Program-made: the position numbers and the translations under genes
The notes under the pieces: generated by a model
What the model was told of the DNA's origin: nothing
What the model saw: only the letters and a program-made list of their open reading frames with translations
The model's database searches: none
DNA from: Plasmodium brasilianum
Lineage: Eukaryota > Apicomplexa > Aconoidasida > Haemosporida > Plasmodiidae
Length of the DNA stretch: 64,000 nucleotides
NCBI RefSeq assembly: GCF_023973825.1
Contig: NC_090124.1
Coordinates: 561,001-625,000, forward strand
Direction: 5' to 3'
Shown here: piece after piece, positions 1-12,562 of the stretch
How the letters are laid out: every line of letters starts with the position of its first letter
Numbering within the stretch: position 1 is the stretch's first letter

Positions 1-3000
1 AGATTCAAAGATATATGCAGCATTTCTTCTTAAACTTTTTGCTTTTTCCAAATTTCCGAAGCTCAAGTATTTGGACTTTTTATAGTAAACATCCCTGGAA
101 TGGGTAAGAAGATTGTCACTTGCTATGCTCATAGTACTGTCATCGCTTTTGTTGCAGTAGCAATGTTCGCCTTTTTCATACATATCAAAAATATCTGCAA
201 TCAGCTTGTTCTCTGTTTTTTCTTTTTTTCTTTTTTTTGTTTTCGAAAGTTTTTTCACATCGTCCGTTTGCACTTTCGGCTTTTTTTTCTCATTCTTTTC
301 TTCATTCTTCTTTTCCACCTTTTTTTCTTCACTCTTTTTTTCCTTTTGCTTTTTCCTCTTCTTTTCGTCTATCTCTTTTTCTCGATTCTCCTTCCCCTCC
401 TTCTTTTCACTTTTTATCTTCTTTTTTCTCTCCTCTTCCTTAATCAGCTCCCCTCGTTCTTCCTTCTCCCACGCCTTTCCCTCAACGTTTTTCTCAAATA
501 TAGTGGAGCTAGACAATCCAAGCTCCGCAGGTTGTTCTTTTTTCCTTTTCGAATTATCTAAAATATCAACAAGTAAATAGGTTTTCATCTCTCCTTTTCC
601 CTTGATGAATATTTTTCTTTCTTCCCACACTAGAGTCTTATCATCCTCTAAGTACTTGTATGTATCATATGAGACATGGATGTGATCTGCGAGGGATGTA
701 GACTTCATTCTTGAAGCAGTATTAACAGTATCACCGAAAAGTGAATACTGAGGCTTGACTGATCCGATAACGCCACTTATTGCTTTACCTGTATGTATAC
801 CTATTCGCAGACTAATATTTTTATGTACATATCTGTCATAGGTAAACGCATTAGTATTGGTTCTGGTATTGGTACTAGTATTGGTACTAGTATTGGTACT
901 AGTATTGGTTCTGATATTGGTTCTGATATTGGTTCTGATATTGGTACTAGTATTGGAACTAGTATTAGTGTTATTGTCAGCGTTAGTACCATTATTGTTA
1001 TAGTTAATGTTATTGTTGCTGTCCAGGCTGGACTGTTGAGTGTCTAAAACTTTGTAGGTTATGTAATATTTTGCGCTTAGTTGAGCTATGGCCAATTTGA
1101 TTGCGCACCTTGTATCATATTTAATTTTGTAAATGCTGTTGTTTTGTTTTTCACTTAGACCTGATGCAGCTAGGTATGACTCGAATACTGTTTCTATTTT
1201 GATGCAATTAAAATATTTTATACATTTATCAAAATATAAATATAAACTGTCTAATGTCTCAACTAGTGCATGGGGTTGTAAAGTAGAAACCATACTTTGA
1301 AAATCATCTATATCACAAAAAATAACCGATATAATTCCTCTGTCTTCTCCTGATATATTTTTTCCCACCATTATTCCATCAGCTTTGGGATGGCTTACTA
1401 ATAAATATTCAACTAAAAAACTAGGTAACATTGTATGTAATATTTCTATCTGTTTAGCTAAATTAATCTTTTGTTTGTATCTAAAAAAAAACTTTTTTTT
1501 TAAGTAATAAATTTCGTAATATTTCATATATAAACATATTAAAGTAAAGCTTAATATACATATTAAAAAGGTTAGTACTTGCTGTTTACATAAACAGGAG
1601 ATATTTACATTTTCTAAGTTATTTATACTTAGATAAGGATTTGCACAGAATGCTGAACAGGAAGAATCAAAACTCTTATTTTTATGATAGTACACCCATG
1701 TTGTTATTATTAGTATAATTACACAAATTAGTAATCCTTCTAATATTTTAAAAGAAATAAAATATATGTAAGAAACTGTAAAGGAATAAACTACTAGCAT
1801 ATTAATTATATTATAACTCACATTATCATATAATTCGAATATAAAACCAAGTATTAATAGAAATTTTCCAAATAAAAAAAAAAGAGTAGAATTAGAATTA
1901 TTTCTTAACTTTATATATATTAAACACATTGCTCCTAATAAATAATACCATATCAAAGTGTAAGTTATGACGTTCAGATTATTTTTTGTAAGTTTTGAAG
2001 CTAATGCTTGTGAAAAAAATACTACTAAAAAAATTATAAACAGTATAATTACAATTATCCTTAGTTTTAATTTGTTTCTCTTTTCATATGTTTTATATTC
2101 CAAATTTAATTGTTGATTCCTGTATTTTATATTGATGTCTATAATTTTTTTGAAAGTTTCATAAATGAACTTGGTTTTGTTACGCTTGGTGTAATAATAG
2201 TTATTATCATCCTTTATTTTATAACTCCTTGGGGTAGGTATCAACTTTTGCAGATTTTTATTTTTATTGAAATCAATGAAATTATTTGTGTTATCGTCTA
2301 CTTTGTATGAATTTCCCCACTTATCTTTTCCCCCTCTCTTTACAAACTTCTCGCGGAAGTAGTCAGAAATGTCTGGATATATGCTGCGGTCAGGAAGTGG
2401 AAAAAAGTAAAAAAAAAAAAAAGTAAAACAAAAGAAAACAAAGCAAAAAAAAAAAAAAAAAAAAAGCAAAAGAAGGCAAAGCAGAAGAAAACAAATCAGA
2501 ACAAAGTAAAACAAAATAGTGCTCATATATATTAATTTTCAGTAGGCATGACAAATCACACAAATATGTAGAACAACTAACTTGCAAAATCATACGCCAC
2601 ATGCACACAACGTAAACACTTTCACTAGATAGATATAGAAAAAAAGAAATAGCCATTTATCCCATATTAATTTTTAGTTGTCATACTTGTTGCTTATAAA
2701 TTTCATAGCTTTATCAACTAAAAAGTTAATATACATAATTGGAAACAGAGATACCCAAAAATATACATCTTCCGTGGTAAAAAGACTAAACTCGCATTTC
2801 CCCATTTTTAGACAATCAAATAGTGTGTATACATTAACATATATAAATAAAGAGCAAATAATAACAACCGCCATAATAAAGAAGTACAGATGCCACGTTT
2901 TCGAAAATAAAAGTATTTTTTCAGAAGTTATGAAAAAATTTAGGATAAATATGTGGAATGTAAAGGTTCGATGCGTAATTAAGTGAAAAACGAGAGTCCT

Positions 3001-6000
3001 TAAAATAAAGTATGAAATAAATGAAATCAGCGCAGCTTCCATAATTGTCAAAAATATAATCGTATTGTTTAAGAAGTATTTCCTTCTTGCCTACAAAAAA
3101 AAAAAAAAAAAAAAAAAAGGAAGAAAAATACATATCTGTGGATTCACAGATACACACATGTTCCAGTGTACAATTAGGTTAAAATGAAATGCATTCTTTT
3201 TTCACATTTTGTTTTTCGTTTTTCATTTTTCTCTCCTTTTTCTTTCGTTTTTCATTTTTCTCTCCTTTTTCTTTTGTTTTTCATTTTTCTCTCCTTTTTC
3301 TTTCGTTCTTCATTTTTCTTTCCTTCTTCTTATTCTTCCATTTTTGTGTTACCAGCTGATAAATGTACGGAACGCGTCTGATGAATTTATACGGCAAGTC
3401 TATATCATAAGCTGAAAAGGCTATAATTAATAAATAATGAAAAACAGCAAACGTTGTTTGGGAGTATAAAATTGATGAAATGGAAGATCCTGAAAAATAA
3501 TTGTCAAAACTGTGAAAAAAGTAGAACGAAACGATTGTGATCTTTAGATATATTATCCACAGGAATGCTCTACTATAAAAAAAAAAAAAAAAAAAATGCA
3601 AATAAATGAATAAAGAAGCAAATATAAATAATTTTCCGTTTAAAAACAAAAATTAATGTCTATTCAGCTACACAACAGGAATACTGAATCTTACGTGAAT
3701 ATGTGCTCAACATGTACCACACACGTACTAAGTATGTACTAATTAAGCATATACTAAGCATGTACTGACAAAGCATGTACTAACTAATCATATACTAGAC
3801 AACAATGAAGCAAATCATGTATAAATGTGCACAAAGTCCGAAAAACATTAATTTTTTTCCTATTACCATAGGGAAAATCTGTTTAAACGACCTAATACAA
3901 GGAGATCACTAACGTGTTTAAACTTTTGCAGTACATAATCAGAAATACTGTACAGGACATTAACTTGTTCATTTAAACTCAAACACACACTTATAGTTGT
4001 ATATTTTAATAAATAGGCATCATTTAATGTAGACCCAATACCTAATATTGTTAATCTAGGACTAGTAGAAGATAACAATTTTTTTATTATTTTCCCTTTA
4101 GTCTTATTTTTCAACTTACAAAACATAATAACTGTGGCTTTCATAGCTATACATAGGAACATTTTCTGCACTCCAAAAGGGAAATAAAATAAAATCATAA
4201 TACGTAATATAATATATAACATTTGATATACATCGAAATTAATGTGAGGCTGTACACAAATTCGTAAGTAGCTTAACTGTTTAAGTGCATATGGCGAATT
4301 ACATATATGTAAGTTGATAAGTAATAGTTTATGCACATTAAGGTTTATACTTATTGTCACAAATAAGCAAGTTCGTATGTAGCTTTATACATATTCCCCT
4401 CAATACATAGTGTTACATATATGCAAGCATGTATGTGGATGTAAAATGCTAAATCACAGTAATGCTAAATATGTGCATAAATCATTTTCACATAACTAAC
4501 CATTGCATGCGCATTAGCCATAATATTTTTGATACTTGCATCGTTTATTGCGACAGCATATGAAGGAGGTTTTAGCTTTTCCAGGGATTGAACAAAATTG
4601 TTAAATAATATATTTGCCATATATTCAGTATTGTCTGTATTAAAAAAGTTTATTAGGAATAAATTCGAATTAGAAGCGATAAGATTGCATTCCAATGCGG
4701 TCAAATAGGTATCCTTTGAACATCCATTTGTAAATATACATGACCTTATATCAAACTTTATTATATCGTTAAAAGTTTCTTTTACTCCTTCTTTTAATTC
4801 ATTTTTCAAACCTATTATGCCTACAACCTCCAAATCGTACAAAAAAAATAGTTTCATTAAATCGTATAATTTTAGGGACAATTTATTTCTGGAACTTTTT
4901 AGAAAAAGGTATTTTGCAATGTCTTCATTTTTTATTTCCTTTTTACAAATAAATAATATTCTTAAATAGTTCATTGTATATAGTTTTATAATTTTTTTAA
5001 TTTTACTTAAATTATTTTTCGCTTGTGATAAACAAGGAATCATGTTAAAATCATAACCTCGAACATATAGTACCCCTTTGTCTAATTCATTTGCATATTT
5101 TAAAATGCACATGGAAAAATTATTACTTGTTAAAAAATCATGAAAACAAATTATATAATATTCTTTACATTCATTTTTTAAATTATAATAAAACACACTA
5201 TTCTTATAACAGTAAGCATGAAATCCTATATTCTTTACAATGTTATATAAGCATACATCTTCATGTTCAATTGTATTTAAACTTTCCTCATCTGATTCCT
5301 CACTATAATCATAATTACGATGTTCATTCTCTTGTTCATTTTCATTTTCATGTTCATTTTCACTTTTCATATGTTGATCGCTATAATTTTCACTTCTACA
5401 TTCTTTTATAGACATATGTAGGCATTTCTCATTAAAAATGATAATCCTGTTACATACACTCATTCCTAAAATAAATTCTTCTATTCGGATTGACTGTTCG
5501 CTCTTATTCTCTGCATCGTCAATTACTTCCTTGCAGTTATAGCTGCTTTTGTAATTCTCGTAAAATTCTAAAGGGAGTTAACCACATAAACATTGCGTCA
5601 GCATGTATATATATATATATATATACATTAGAGTAAAATAAGCATATAATTAAACACATAGATAACTCGAAACGTTCATTTTCCGTAAATTACGGAGAAC
5701 ATCAGACAGTAAATCATACATTTTATGTATCACGAGGTTTTACATGAACAGTTCATGCGATTTTTTAATGTTATAAATTTTTACGGTTATATCCTGCATT
5801 TAACTTGGATTTAATAAAAGATGTAAGTCTAACGTTCTTATTCAAAATTTCTTCGTTCAAGTAACTTTTATATTTTTCCTTTAGCAGCTTAGACAAGTCA
5901 TCAACAAACGGGTCATATACCGAATTTACTCTTTTTTCAAACCTTTTTAGAAACAAACCGAAGTCTCTTGAAGGGAAGAGTATATTTTCAGGATCTTTAA

Positions 6001-7543
6001 AAATTCTTTCATCTAAGTTTAAAAGCTCCTCAATATTTTCTCTGAAAAATTTTATAAAAAAAGGAAAAGAAGTTTTTCTTTCAATTAAAAAAAAAAAAAA
6101 AAAATTGTAAGGTCACTCCTATAAGTCGAAATGCAAATGCTCCGAGATTTCATAGAGTTTATTTTTGCTAATATATTAAACTTCTAATTTTGTACGCAGC
6201 TTGTTTCTGCCCATGTATGTATATATGTACATACATACATAAATAAATGTTTTTATATATATAAGCATTTACAAGTATATACACATGCTCACGCATAGAC
6301 ATACACATACTTATAATTATACACATAGACGTATGTATTTGCGCGTTTCTATTTGAACCTCTCTGCATCCAGTATGCTTAGAGTGGGCAACTGAAAATTT
6401 TCACAAGTATGAACAAAGTCTTCCTTCGCATATAAAACATTATTAACTACACATGATACAAATAGATCTTTTTTTTCTACAAGAATTCCATTCCTTGCTG
6501 TGGCTAACAAATCTACTGTGCCTAATGCATCATTTTTGTTTTTATTGAAAACTTTTGGTTTATCACTATCCTTGCTCTCTTTCATTCTTACATCATTTTC
6601 TGCATTTAAGAAAAGTTATTCAATAATTATTATTTTTTTTTCTTTGTAGTGTCGTATAACAGGTAAAATTACAAAAGTGCCAAAGGAAAAAGAGCAAAAA
6701 TAAGAACTCATAATGCTGCAGTTTCCATCTCTTTTTGTATATATATATATATATACCTATTCTCAAACTTTGAATTATGTATATAAGGCTCTTTTCCGAA
6801 TACATCATAATAGGCAAAACTAGTATATAAAGACCAATAAAATCTTCTAGAACATTAAAAAAGGAATCCTTTGTGTTATGGAGAGATTCATTTTTATGGT
6901 AGAAGGACATCTTTATTATAATACTTAGGAGGACAAAAAAGAAATACATAAATATTAAGTAATACACAACATTATTCATCTTTATGCAAAATGTTCTATT
7001 CTCTTCAATTTTGTGAGGAATATTCAAATTTTTTTTTGTGTCGGCCCCCGTGTATACAACTACTGCATCTATGTATTCTGCTCCTTTCAAAATGGAAGCT
7101 AAAAGAAGAAAAAGGTTATAATAAAAGAAAAAAAATAAATAAAAGCGGCAAAAAAGTAATAGTGCGTCAATAAATTTTTTAGTTGCCATAATAAGTTCCA
7201 TAACTAATGGTGATAGAACGTGAATAGTAATGTCTTTATTTTATGAGGTATGTTTTATACTTTATTTTTTTTATTTGTTTATTCTTTTGTATATTCTTTT
7301 TTTTTTTCTATACTTCATTTTTTTCTTTTTTTTTTACATTGAAGGACAAAATTTTTGTAGCTCAATATCAACGACCTCGGGTGCTTGTCCAGTTTGAAGT
7401 TACCTTCAAAACGAAATATATCCTTGTTAGGCAATTCACATCTAATGACGCCGTTTATTTCTGATAGCATTTTTAAATAATCTCTGTCAACTAAAAATAG
7501 AACAATAGAGCATGATAGTATTGCATACGCGTGTGCATACATA

Positions 7544-7590
<47 letters not shown>

Positions 7591-8640
7591 TTATATCTGA
7601 AGAAGAGGAGAAAACAGTGTAAAATGTGCATTTGTACTTTTGTACTTATCTACTGGGTATTTAATGCTCTTTCTAAATAACCCATCTATTTTAAAAGAGT
7701 CTACAACTGCATTTAAATTATTTTTAACATAAAGTATGACTGCATCAGCTGGAAATTCATCACCTTGAAAAATTCTAATTATGTTTCCTACTTTTATGTC
7801 TTTAGTCATAACCTAAAGGGATGGAATTTTTTTTTTAAATATTTTACATTTTATTTTTAAGGACATGTTATAACAATTTTCTACGTAATTAGGATATTTA
7901 TCTTTTCCAAATTTTTTGTGCTATTATTTTGCATAATTTATTTTTTATTTTTCATCTATTCTTGTACTTTTTCAAAGTAAGACATTTTAGGTACTATCCT
8001 AAGGTAACACTGCGAATTTGCATCCTTTATATCCTTCAGTAGTTTTAACTCATACAGAGTTTCTATAACAACTAAAATGATAATGTTTAAAAGTAAGGAG
8101 ATGGTCGTATCAATAAATACATATTCTTTTGTTATTCCTTTATTAATTTCAGAAAATAAATAGACGGTTAAAAATAAGGAGTATACAATAACTGCGTCGA
8201 ATGATATAAGTCTTCTAATGAAATTATATAACTGAAAAGAGGGTAAAAAAAAAAAAAAAAAAGAGAAGAAAGAAAATGTTTACCGTCAATTAGTAATATT
8301 CTTAAATTGTATGTTTAGGTTAGAAAAACAAAATGCAATGAAAATTAAATGCAAATGTAACTTCAAAAAAAAAAAAAAAAAAAAATTCTTACAGAGAAAT
8401 TATATATTCTAAAATAATTTCTACAAAATTTTTGTAAATCATCTTCGGAGGTTGGGTTTATAACAACTTTTCTGTAAATTTTATTATTTGTACCTATGTA
8501 CTTTCTCTTTCCATCTAAATGCTATACATTCCAAAGAATAGAAGAAAATACATTTTTATTAAATCAGTATTAAAGAAGAAAAAATATATTAGATAAGTAA
8601 AACGTTGTCTTTTTTTTTTTTTTTTCCCTCGTTTTACCAT
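1..8640 (-). CDS. GCbeta: Guanylyl cyclase beta (P4-ATPase-like/guanylyl cyclase fusion), 3' part missing
   Basis: Makes cGMP; apicomplexan guanylyl cyclases are membrane enzymes acting through PKG. I rebuilt 13 exons with consistent phase: 8604-8640, 8393-8514, 7995-8231, 7638-7812, 7338-7490, 6757-7098, 6359-6599, 5785-6041, 4501-5567, 3867-4276, 3353-3572, 2687-3090, and 2383 to beyond position 1. Together they give 2016 residues. Residues 1 to about 1240 align with a P4-ATPase, but its catalytic motifs are lost (see findings). A multi-pass membrane block follows, then a cyclase domain at about 1565-1835 with FCDIDDF, KIETVFESYLAASGL, GIHTGKAISG and FGDTVNTASRM. The Glu in KIET and the N..R pair fit a guanylyl cyclase half-site; the second metal Asp is absent, so this is the C2-type half and its partner lies beyond the window. 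After about 1835 comes a Lys/Glu-rich linker. Beta rather than alpha is inferred from length and neighbours. The first exon and the acceptor of exon 10 are the least certain. Confidence 0.87.
852..970 (-). repeat. 12-bp coding minisatellite inside the cyclase domain
   Basis: Tandem 12-bp units encode TNIR (three copies) and TNTS-type tetrapeptides (about four to five copies) in frame. They sit just N-terminal to the GIHTG strand of the cyclase domain, in a loop that is otherwise Asn-rich. All units keep the reading frame. Confidence 0.9.
3218..3335. repeat. 29-bp tandem repeat in a cyclase intron
   Basis: About four copies of a 29-bp unit start at 3218, 3247, 3276 and 3305. The first three are nearly identical and the last is degenerate. 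The array fills much of the 262-bp intron between the exons ending at 3353 and starting at 3090. It is pyrimidine-rich on the plus strand, so purine-rich in the transcript. Confidence 0.9.
7547..7586. repeat. (AT)20 microsatellite in a cyclase intron
   Basis: Uninterrupted AT dinucleotides inside the intron between the exons ending at 7638 and starting at 7490. Confidence 0.95.
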
Positions 8641-10077
8641 TAACGTTAAAGCTTCGGTTTTTATTCTATTTGTTTTCATTTTTACGTTTTATTTTTAAAT
8701 AAAGAAAAAATAAATTTAAAATATGAAACAATTATTCTGTACTTTTTCACAGTAGCATATCAAAGAATGCCAAAAGAAAAAAAAGTAAAAATTGTCCTGT
8801 GTTGTATATATAGAATGCGTAAACTTCTCTTAGACGCTTAAAGTTCAAACAATGGGGAAAAAAAAAAATGTATTCTTATCCTAAATCATATTGCTATTAA
8901 CCATATTGGAGCTTTATTTATTGTATATTATATGAATTATTTGTTTTATTTTTCAGTTGTATTCAAAAATAAATAAATCAAAAAAATTACATTGTTAAAG
9001 TAACAATTAATTTGATCAAGTGAGCTATTATTATTTATATGTAATAATTTTTCATTTTACTTTCTTTTACTACAGTTTAATGTTGATTTTTTTTTTTTTT
9101 AAGCATCATCTTGAATAATGTGTATATAAATATAAGAACGTTTATATATATATATACATGTACTCTTGTACACGTGTACTTATGTACGTATGTTAAATAG
9201 GCATAAGCAAATCGGTCAGGAGGATGTAACGCTACATTTTATTTTCCGACACATATAGCTCTAAAGAATATAGTGTATTCGTGCAATATTTCAATGTTCT
9301 ACAAATGGATAAATATCATTTAATAAAATTGTAAGCATTATTGTAACTACGAAGTTTTTTTTTTTTTTTTCATAACTTACAAACAATTTGATTACATATT
9401 TTATTTTTTTATCTAAATGAAGAAAGACATATTACTTTTCATTAAGATTCAAATTATAACAGAATAATAAACATATAAATTCGCATACAAAAAATTAAAT
9501 AAATTTAATTAAAAAGGTATTCACAATAACACTTGTTTATATGTGTTTTTATTAATGGGACCACGAAATATTAAGATGTATCAAAAAGAAAAAAAAAAAA
9601 TTAAAAACTAAAATATTATATATATACATAAATCATAAGTTCCTATCATTTTACTTTAAATTGGTATTAATTGTGCAAAAAGATCAAATAGTGTTAAGGT
9701 TCAATGGGTAAAAAAAAAAAACTATTTTTAAAAAATTGATCTTTTTGGCATTGTACTTGCATTGTGTTTATTTTGTCTTAAAAAAAAAAAAAAAAAAAAA
9801 AATTGGGGGATTTTACTATCTACCTGTTTTTTTTAAAGAATAACTTCTACGTAATATATAAAATACATTATAACATATATACGTGGGTAAATATATATAA
9901 CAGATACAACAAACAAATCAGTACTATTGTAAATATAAACTTGTGTAGGGGTGTCTATTCTTCTACAACATCCTGTGGATGCTGTAAGAAAATAAACTTT
10001 ATTCCTTAAATTTATAATAAGTGAAGGGAAATAAAAAAGAAAGAAAAGAAATTTGAAAAATAAAAAAGGGAGAACCA
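8641..10077. other. Intergenic region upstream of the cyclase gene
   Basis: Very A+T-rich, with many poly-A/T runs of 10-20 bases. It must hold the cyclase promoter and the 3' region of the SMN-like gene. I see no convincing exon or RNA gene. Confidence 0.6.
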
Positions 10078-11058
10078 CTATTTATGTAATTCTTTTAAAA
10101 CACTCATTTTTCCTGAATAATAACCGGAGAAATACCATGACATAAGGTACTTCAACAGTTCTTGTAAATCTTTATTTTGATTCATAGTGTTGTCAATTGT
10201 TGGATTAACAACATTTAATTTTTTCATAATAAACTGATCAAAATTGCTGCTTATGAAATTATTTTCATTTGTGAATGCATTTTCTTCAATACACAAAAGC
10301 TGAGAAGCTAAATATATGTTTAAAGTATCATCATTTTTCTTGTATTTCATAAATATATCACTTATTTCTTTATTGTATTTTTGGAAAGTCTCATTAAATG
10401 GTATTGGTGGTGGTTCTATCAGACTTCTAATTGTTTCATTGTTCATGTTAATGAGATAATTATTTATGTTTTCTTTTGTACACACATTTGTGTAATACTT
10501 TACATATTCCCCTTCGAATTCTTCCCCATATTCTCCTTCGAGTTCGTTTTCTCTTGTATACTTAAGACTAATTAATTCATCGCTGGAACTACATGCAAAG
10601 TCTTCTTTTTCAAAATCAAAATTAATCTTATTAATATTTAAGTAATTTCTTTTTCTTTTATTATTTTTCTTTCTATCTGCCAAAATGTTTATAGATGGGT
10701 TATAAACAATATTGCCTTCATTAGCTGTTTCCCCCCAATTTTTTATTTTATGTTCATTATTTAAAAAGGGTTTATTATTAATTACATTAACAAATTCTAA
10801 ATCATCACCAGTTCCATATTTATCCTTTTCTTCATTGACTGATATATTGTCCTTACCATTGCTTTCAATAAAATTGGTTAATTCTTCATTTTTTTTATTT
10901 AAGAAATCTTCATTTTCTAAATTTCTCTCAAGTGAAGACTTTAATACATTTGTTATGCATATAGATATAATGTTTTCATCATTTAGTATGCTTTCATTGC
11001 TTAATTCATTTGTTTTTTCTTTTCTTATACCGTTATAGTTCTCATTATTTCCGCTCAT
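10078..11058 (-). CDS. SMN-like protein with C-terminal YG box
   Basis: A single exon of 326 residues. The reading frame stays open upstream to about 11175, but the first ATG is at 11058, so I start there. The last 25 residues contain LMSWYFSGYYSG, which matches the YG-box oligomerisation motif of the survival-motor-neuron family (consensus SWYxSGYxTG). SMN family proteins oligomerise through this helix and assemble Sm cores on snRNAs in the cytoplasm. A short proline stretch, IEPPPIP, lies about 100 residues before it. The N-terminal two thirds are acidic and Asn/Glu-rich, with a basic patch KKNNKRKRN. I see no Tudor domain, so this is either a reduced SMN or another YG-box protein. The motif is clear; the assignment to snRNP assembly is inference. 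Confidence 0.62.
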   Translation of the reverse strand: MSGNNENYNGIRKEKTNELSNESILNDENIISICITNVLKSSLERNLENEDFLNKKNEELTNFIESNGKDNISVNEEKDKYGTGDDLEFVNVINNKPFLNNEHKIKNWGETANEGNIVYNPSINILADRKKNNKRKRNYLNINKINFDFEKEDFACSSSDELISLKYTRENELEGEYGEEFEGEYVKYYTNVCTKENINNYLINMNNETIRSLIEPPPIPFNETFQKYNKEISDIFMKYKKNDDTLNIYLASQLLCIEENAFTNENNFISSNFDQFIMKKLNVVNPTIDNTMNQNKDLQELLKYLMSWYFSGYYSGKMSVLKELHK

Positions 11059-11176
11059 TTTTATGATCTTGCTAAAAATGAACTTTTTTTTTATTGTAAA
11101 TGATGTATAAGTTAATTCAAGATGAAGATCTTCGCTCTTTTTAGGATCATTCTCACCATTATTATTTTTATTCAAA

Positions 11177-11210
<34 letters not shown>

Positions 11211-11455
11211 TATATTTTTGCAGTTAGATCGAAGGAGAATGAGGTAAGGTTTTTTCTTTTTTTTTTTTTTAATTTCTTTTTAATTAGGTCAAAAAAAAAG
11301 GTATGTAGTGATGTTTTTTTTTTTATAAAATAGGTGAAACAGGAAGAGTGTGTTTTTATAACTTTTCATTAGTATATAATTTTTTATTAATGAATTTGTT
11401 AATTTTTTAATGGTTCCCTTTTTTTCGATGAATTTCTTACAGCTAATGAAAAAAT
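11059..11455. promoter_or_regulatory. Divergent intergenic promoter region
   Basis: About 400 bases separate two head-to-head start codons, so both promoters should lie here. It contains a poly-A run followed by about (TA)12 near 11194-11215. A possible splice acceptor ending at about 11442, just before the plus-strand gene, could mark a spliced leader exon. Confidence 0.45.
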
Positions 11456-12562
11456 ATGCTACATTTTAATTTCAAAATGCTGCTTTTTTTTGGCTTTTTA
11501 TTTATAGTAACTGCAACTAATGAACTGATTAATAACAGTAGAACTTTAAAAGGTATGTATAATCGAATTATTTATGAAGCATTTTCGCCTGAACAGGTCA
11601 TAATAATTAAAAAAAAAAGAGAAAATGCCGCTGCATTTTATTGTCCGTTTGAGAAAAAAAAAAAAAAAACCACGTTTGAATGCGTCAAAAGATATTTGCT
11701 AAAAAATAGTAAGAATTTATTTTACTTATGGAGTCACAAGATACCTAAAATACATCCAAATCAAATATTAGAAAGAGAAAAAATTTACACTTCAGAATTT
11801 CATGATGAGATAACAAGACGAATAATTAAAAAAAGACTGAACTATGTAGATATATCATCTTTCAGTACATATTGCTCATTTTATAAATTGTGTGTAAGTG
11901 ATCTATTAAAATTTAATAATAGGGAAAAAGCATATAATACTCATATGGGAACCATGCGAAAAAGATATTTTGTAAAAACAGATCACTTAAATAGTGATCC
12001 ACTGGATGAAAGCAGTTATATTTTTATTACAGGAGAAAAAAAAGAAAAATATGCAGAAAGTATTCCACAATTTTATGATAAATTTTATAGCTCTTTTTTT
12101 TATATAGTATATTATTATTATGTTACTTTTATGAATAACATATTGGACCATACTTTTTTTTTTGTATTTAACAATTATAAGGATGACAAGAGTGGAAAAC
12201 AGCATAACAGTAATAAAATTGTTAGCAATAATTATATAATTTATAAAAATGAAATCATTTACCCATTTAAGCTTTTTAAGGAGGATACTACAACTATGAT
12301 TAAAAATAGTAACACATATTATGATGATATAAATGACTTTTACTTAATAGAAATCTGTCATTACTTCAATGGAATAACATATAAACAAAACATGTATGGT
12401 TTGTTCAAAAGGCTATCTAATCTATATTTTAATATAGAACTCGTTTCCTACTTATTTCAGTTACCCCCCGTATTTTACCACACTCTAATTATTTTAATTT
12501 CTTCACTAGTTTTTGCTTATATTTTTTATAAAATCTTCTTAAAATATAAAAATTGTTTTTGA
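11456..12562 (+). CDS. Conserved-type Plasmodium membrane protein, function unknown
   Basis: A single exon of 368 residues. The first 20 residues are strongly hydrophobic (LLFFGFLFIVTA), consistent with a signal peptide or anchor. A second hydrophobic segment at about 341-361 (TLIILISSLVFAYIFYKIFL) is followed by a short basic tail, as in a type I membrane protein with a luminal body of about 320 residues. The body has scattered Cys residues and aromatic-rich stretches around 215-245 but no motif I recognise. The ATG at 11456 is the first in frame. A second Met lies eight residues downstream and would leave a cleaner signal peptide. An acceptor-like sequence immediately upstream means an additional 5' exon cannot be excluded. 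Confidence 0.7.
   Translation: MLHFNFKMLLFFGFLFIVTATNELINNSRTLKGMYNRIIYEAFSPEQVIIIKKKRENAAAFYCPFEKKKKKTTFECVKRYLLKNSKNLFYLWSHKIPKIHPNQILEREKIYTSEFHDEITRRIIKKRLNYVDISSFSTYCSFYKLCVSDLLKFNNREKAYNTHMGTMRKRYFVKTDHLNSDPLDESSYIFITGEKKEKYAESIPQFYDKFYSSFFYIVYYYYVTFMNNILDHTFFFVFNNYKDDKSGKQHNSNKIVSNNYIIYKNEIIYPFKLFKEDTTTMIKNSNTYYDDINDFYLIEICHYFNGITYKQNMYGLFKRLSNLYFNIELVSYLFQLPPVFYHTLIILISSLVFAYIFYKIFLKYKNCF

Noticed and set aside
100..561. Phe/Leu-rich plus-strand ORFs
   Set aside because: Antisense shadows of the Lys/Glu-rich linker of the cyclase exon.
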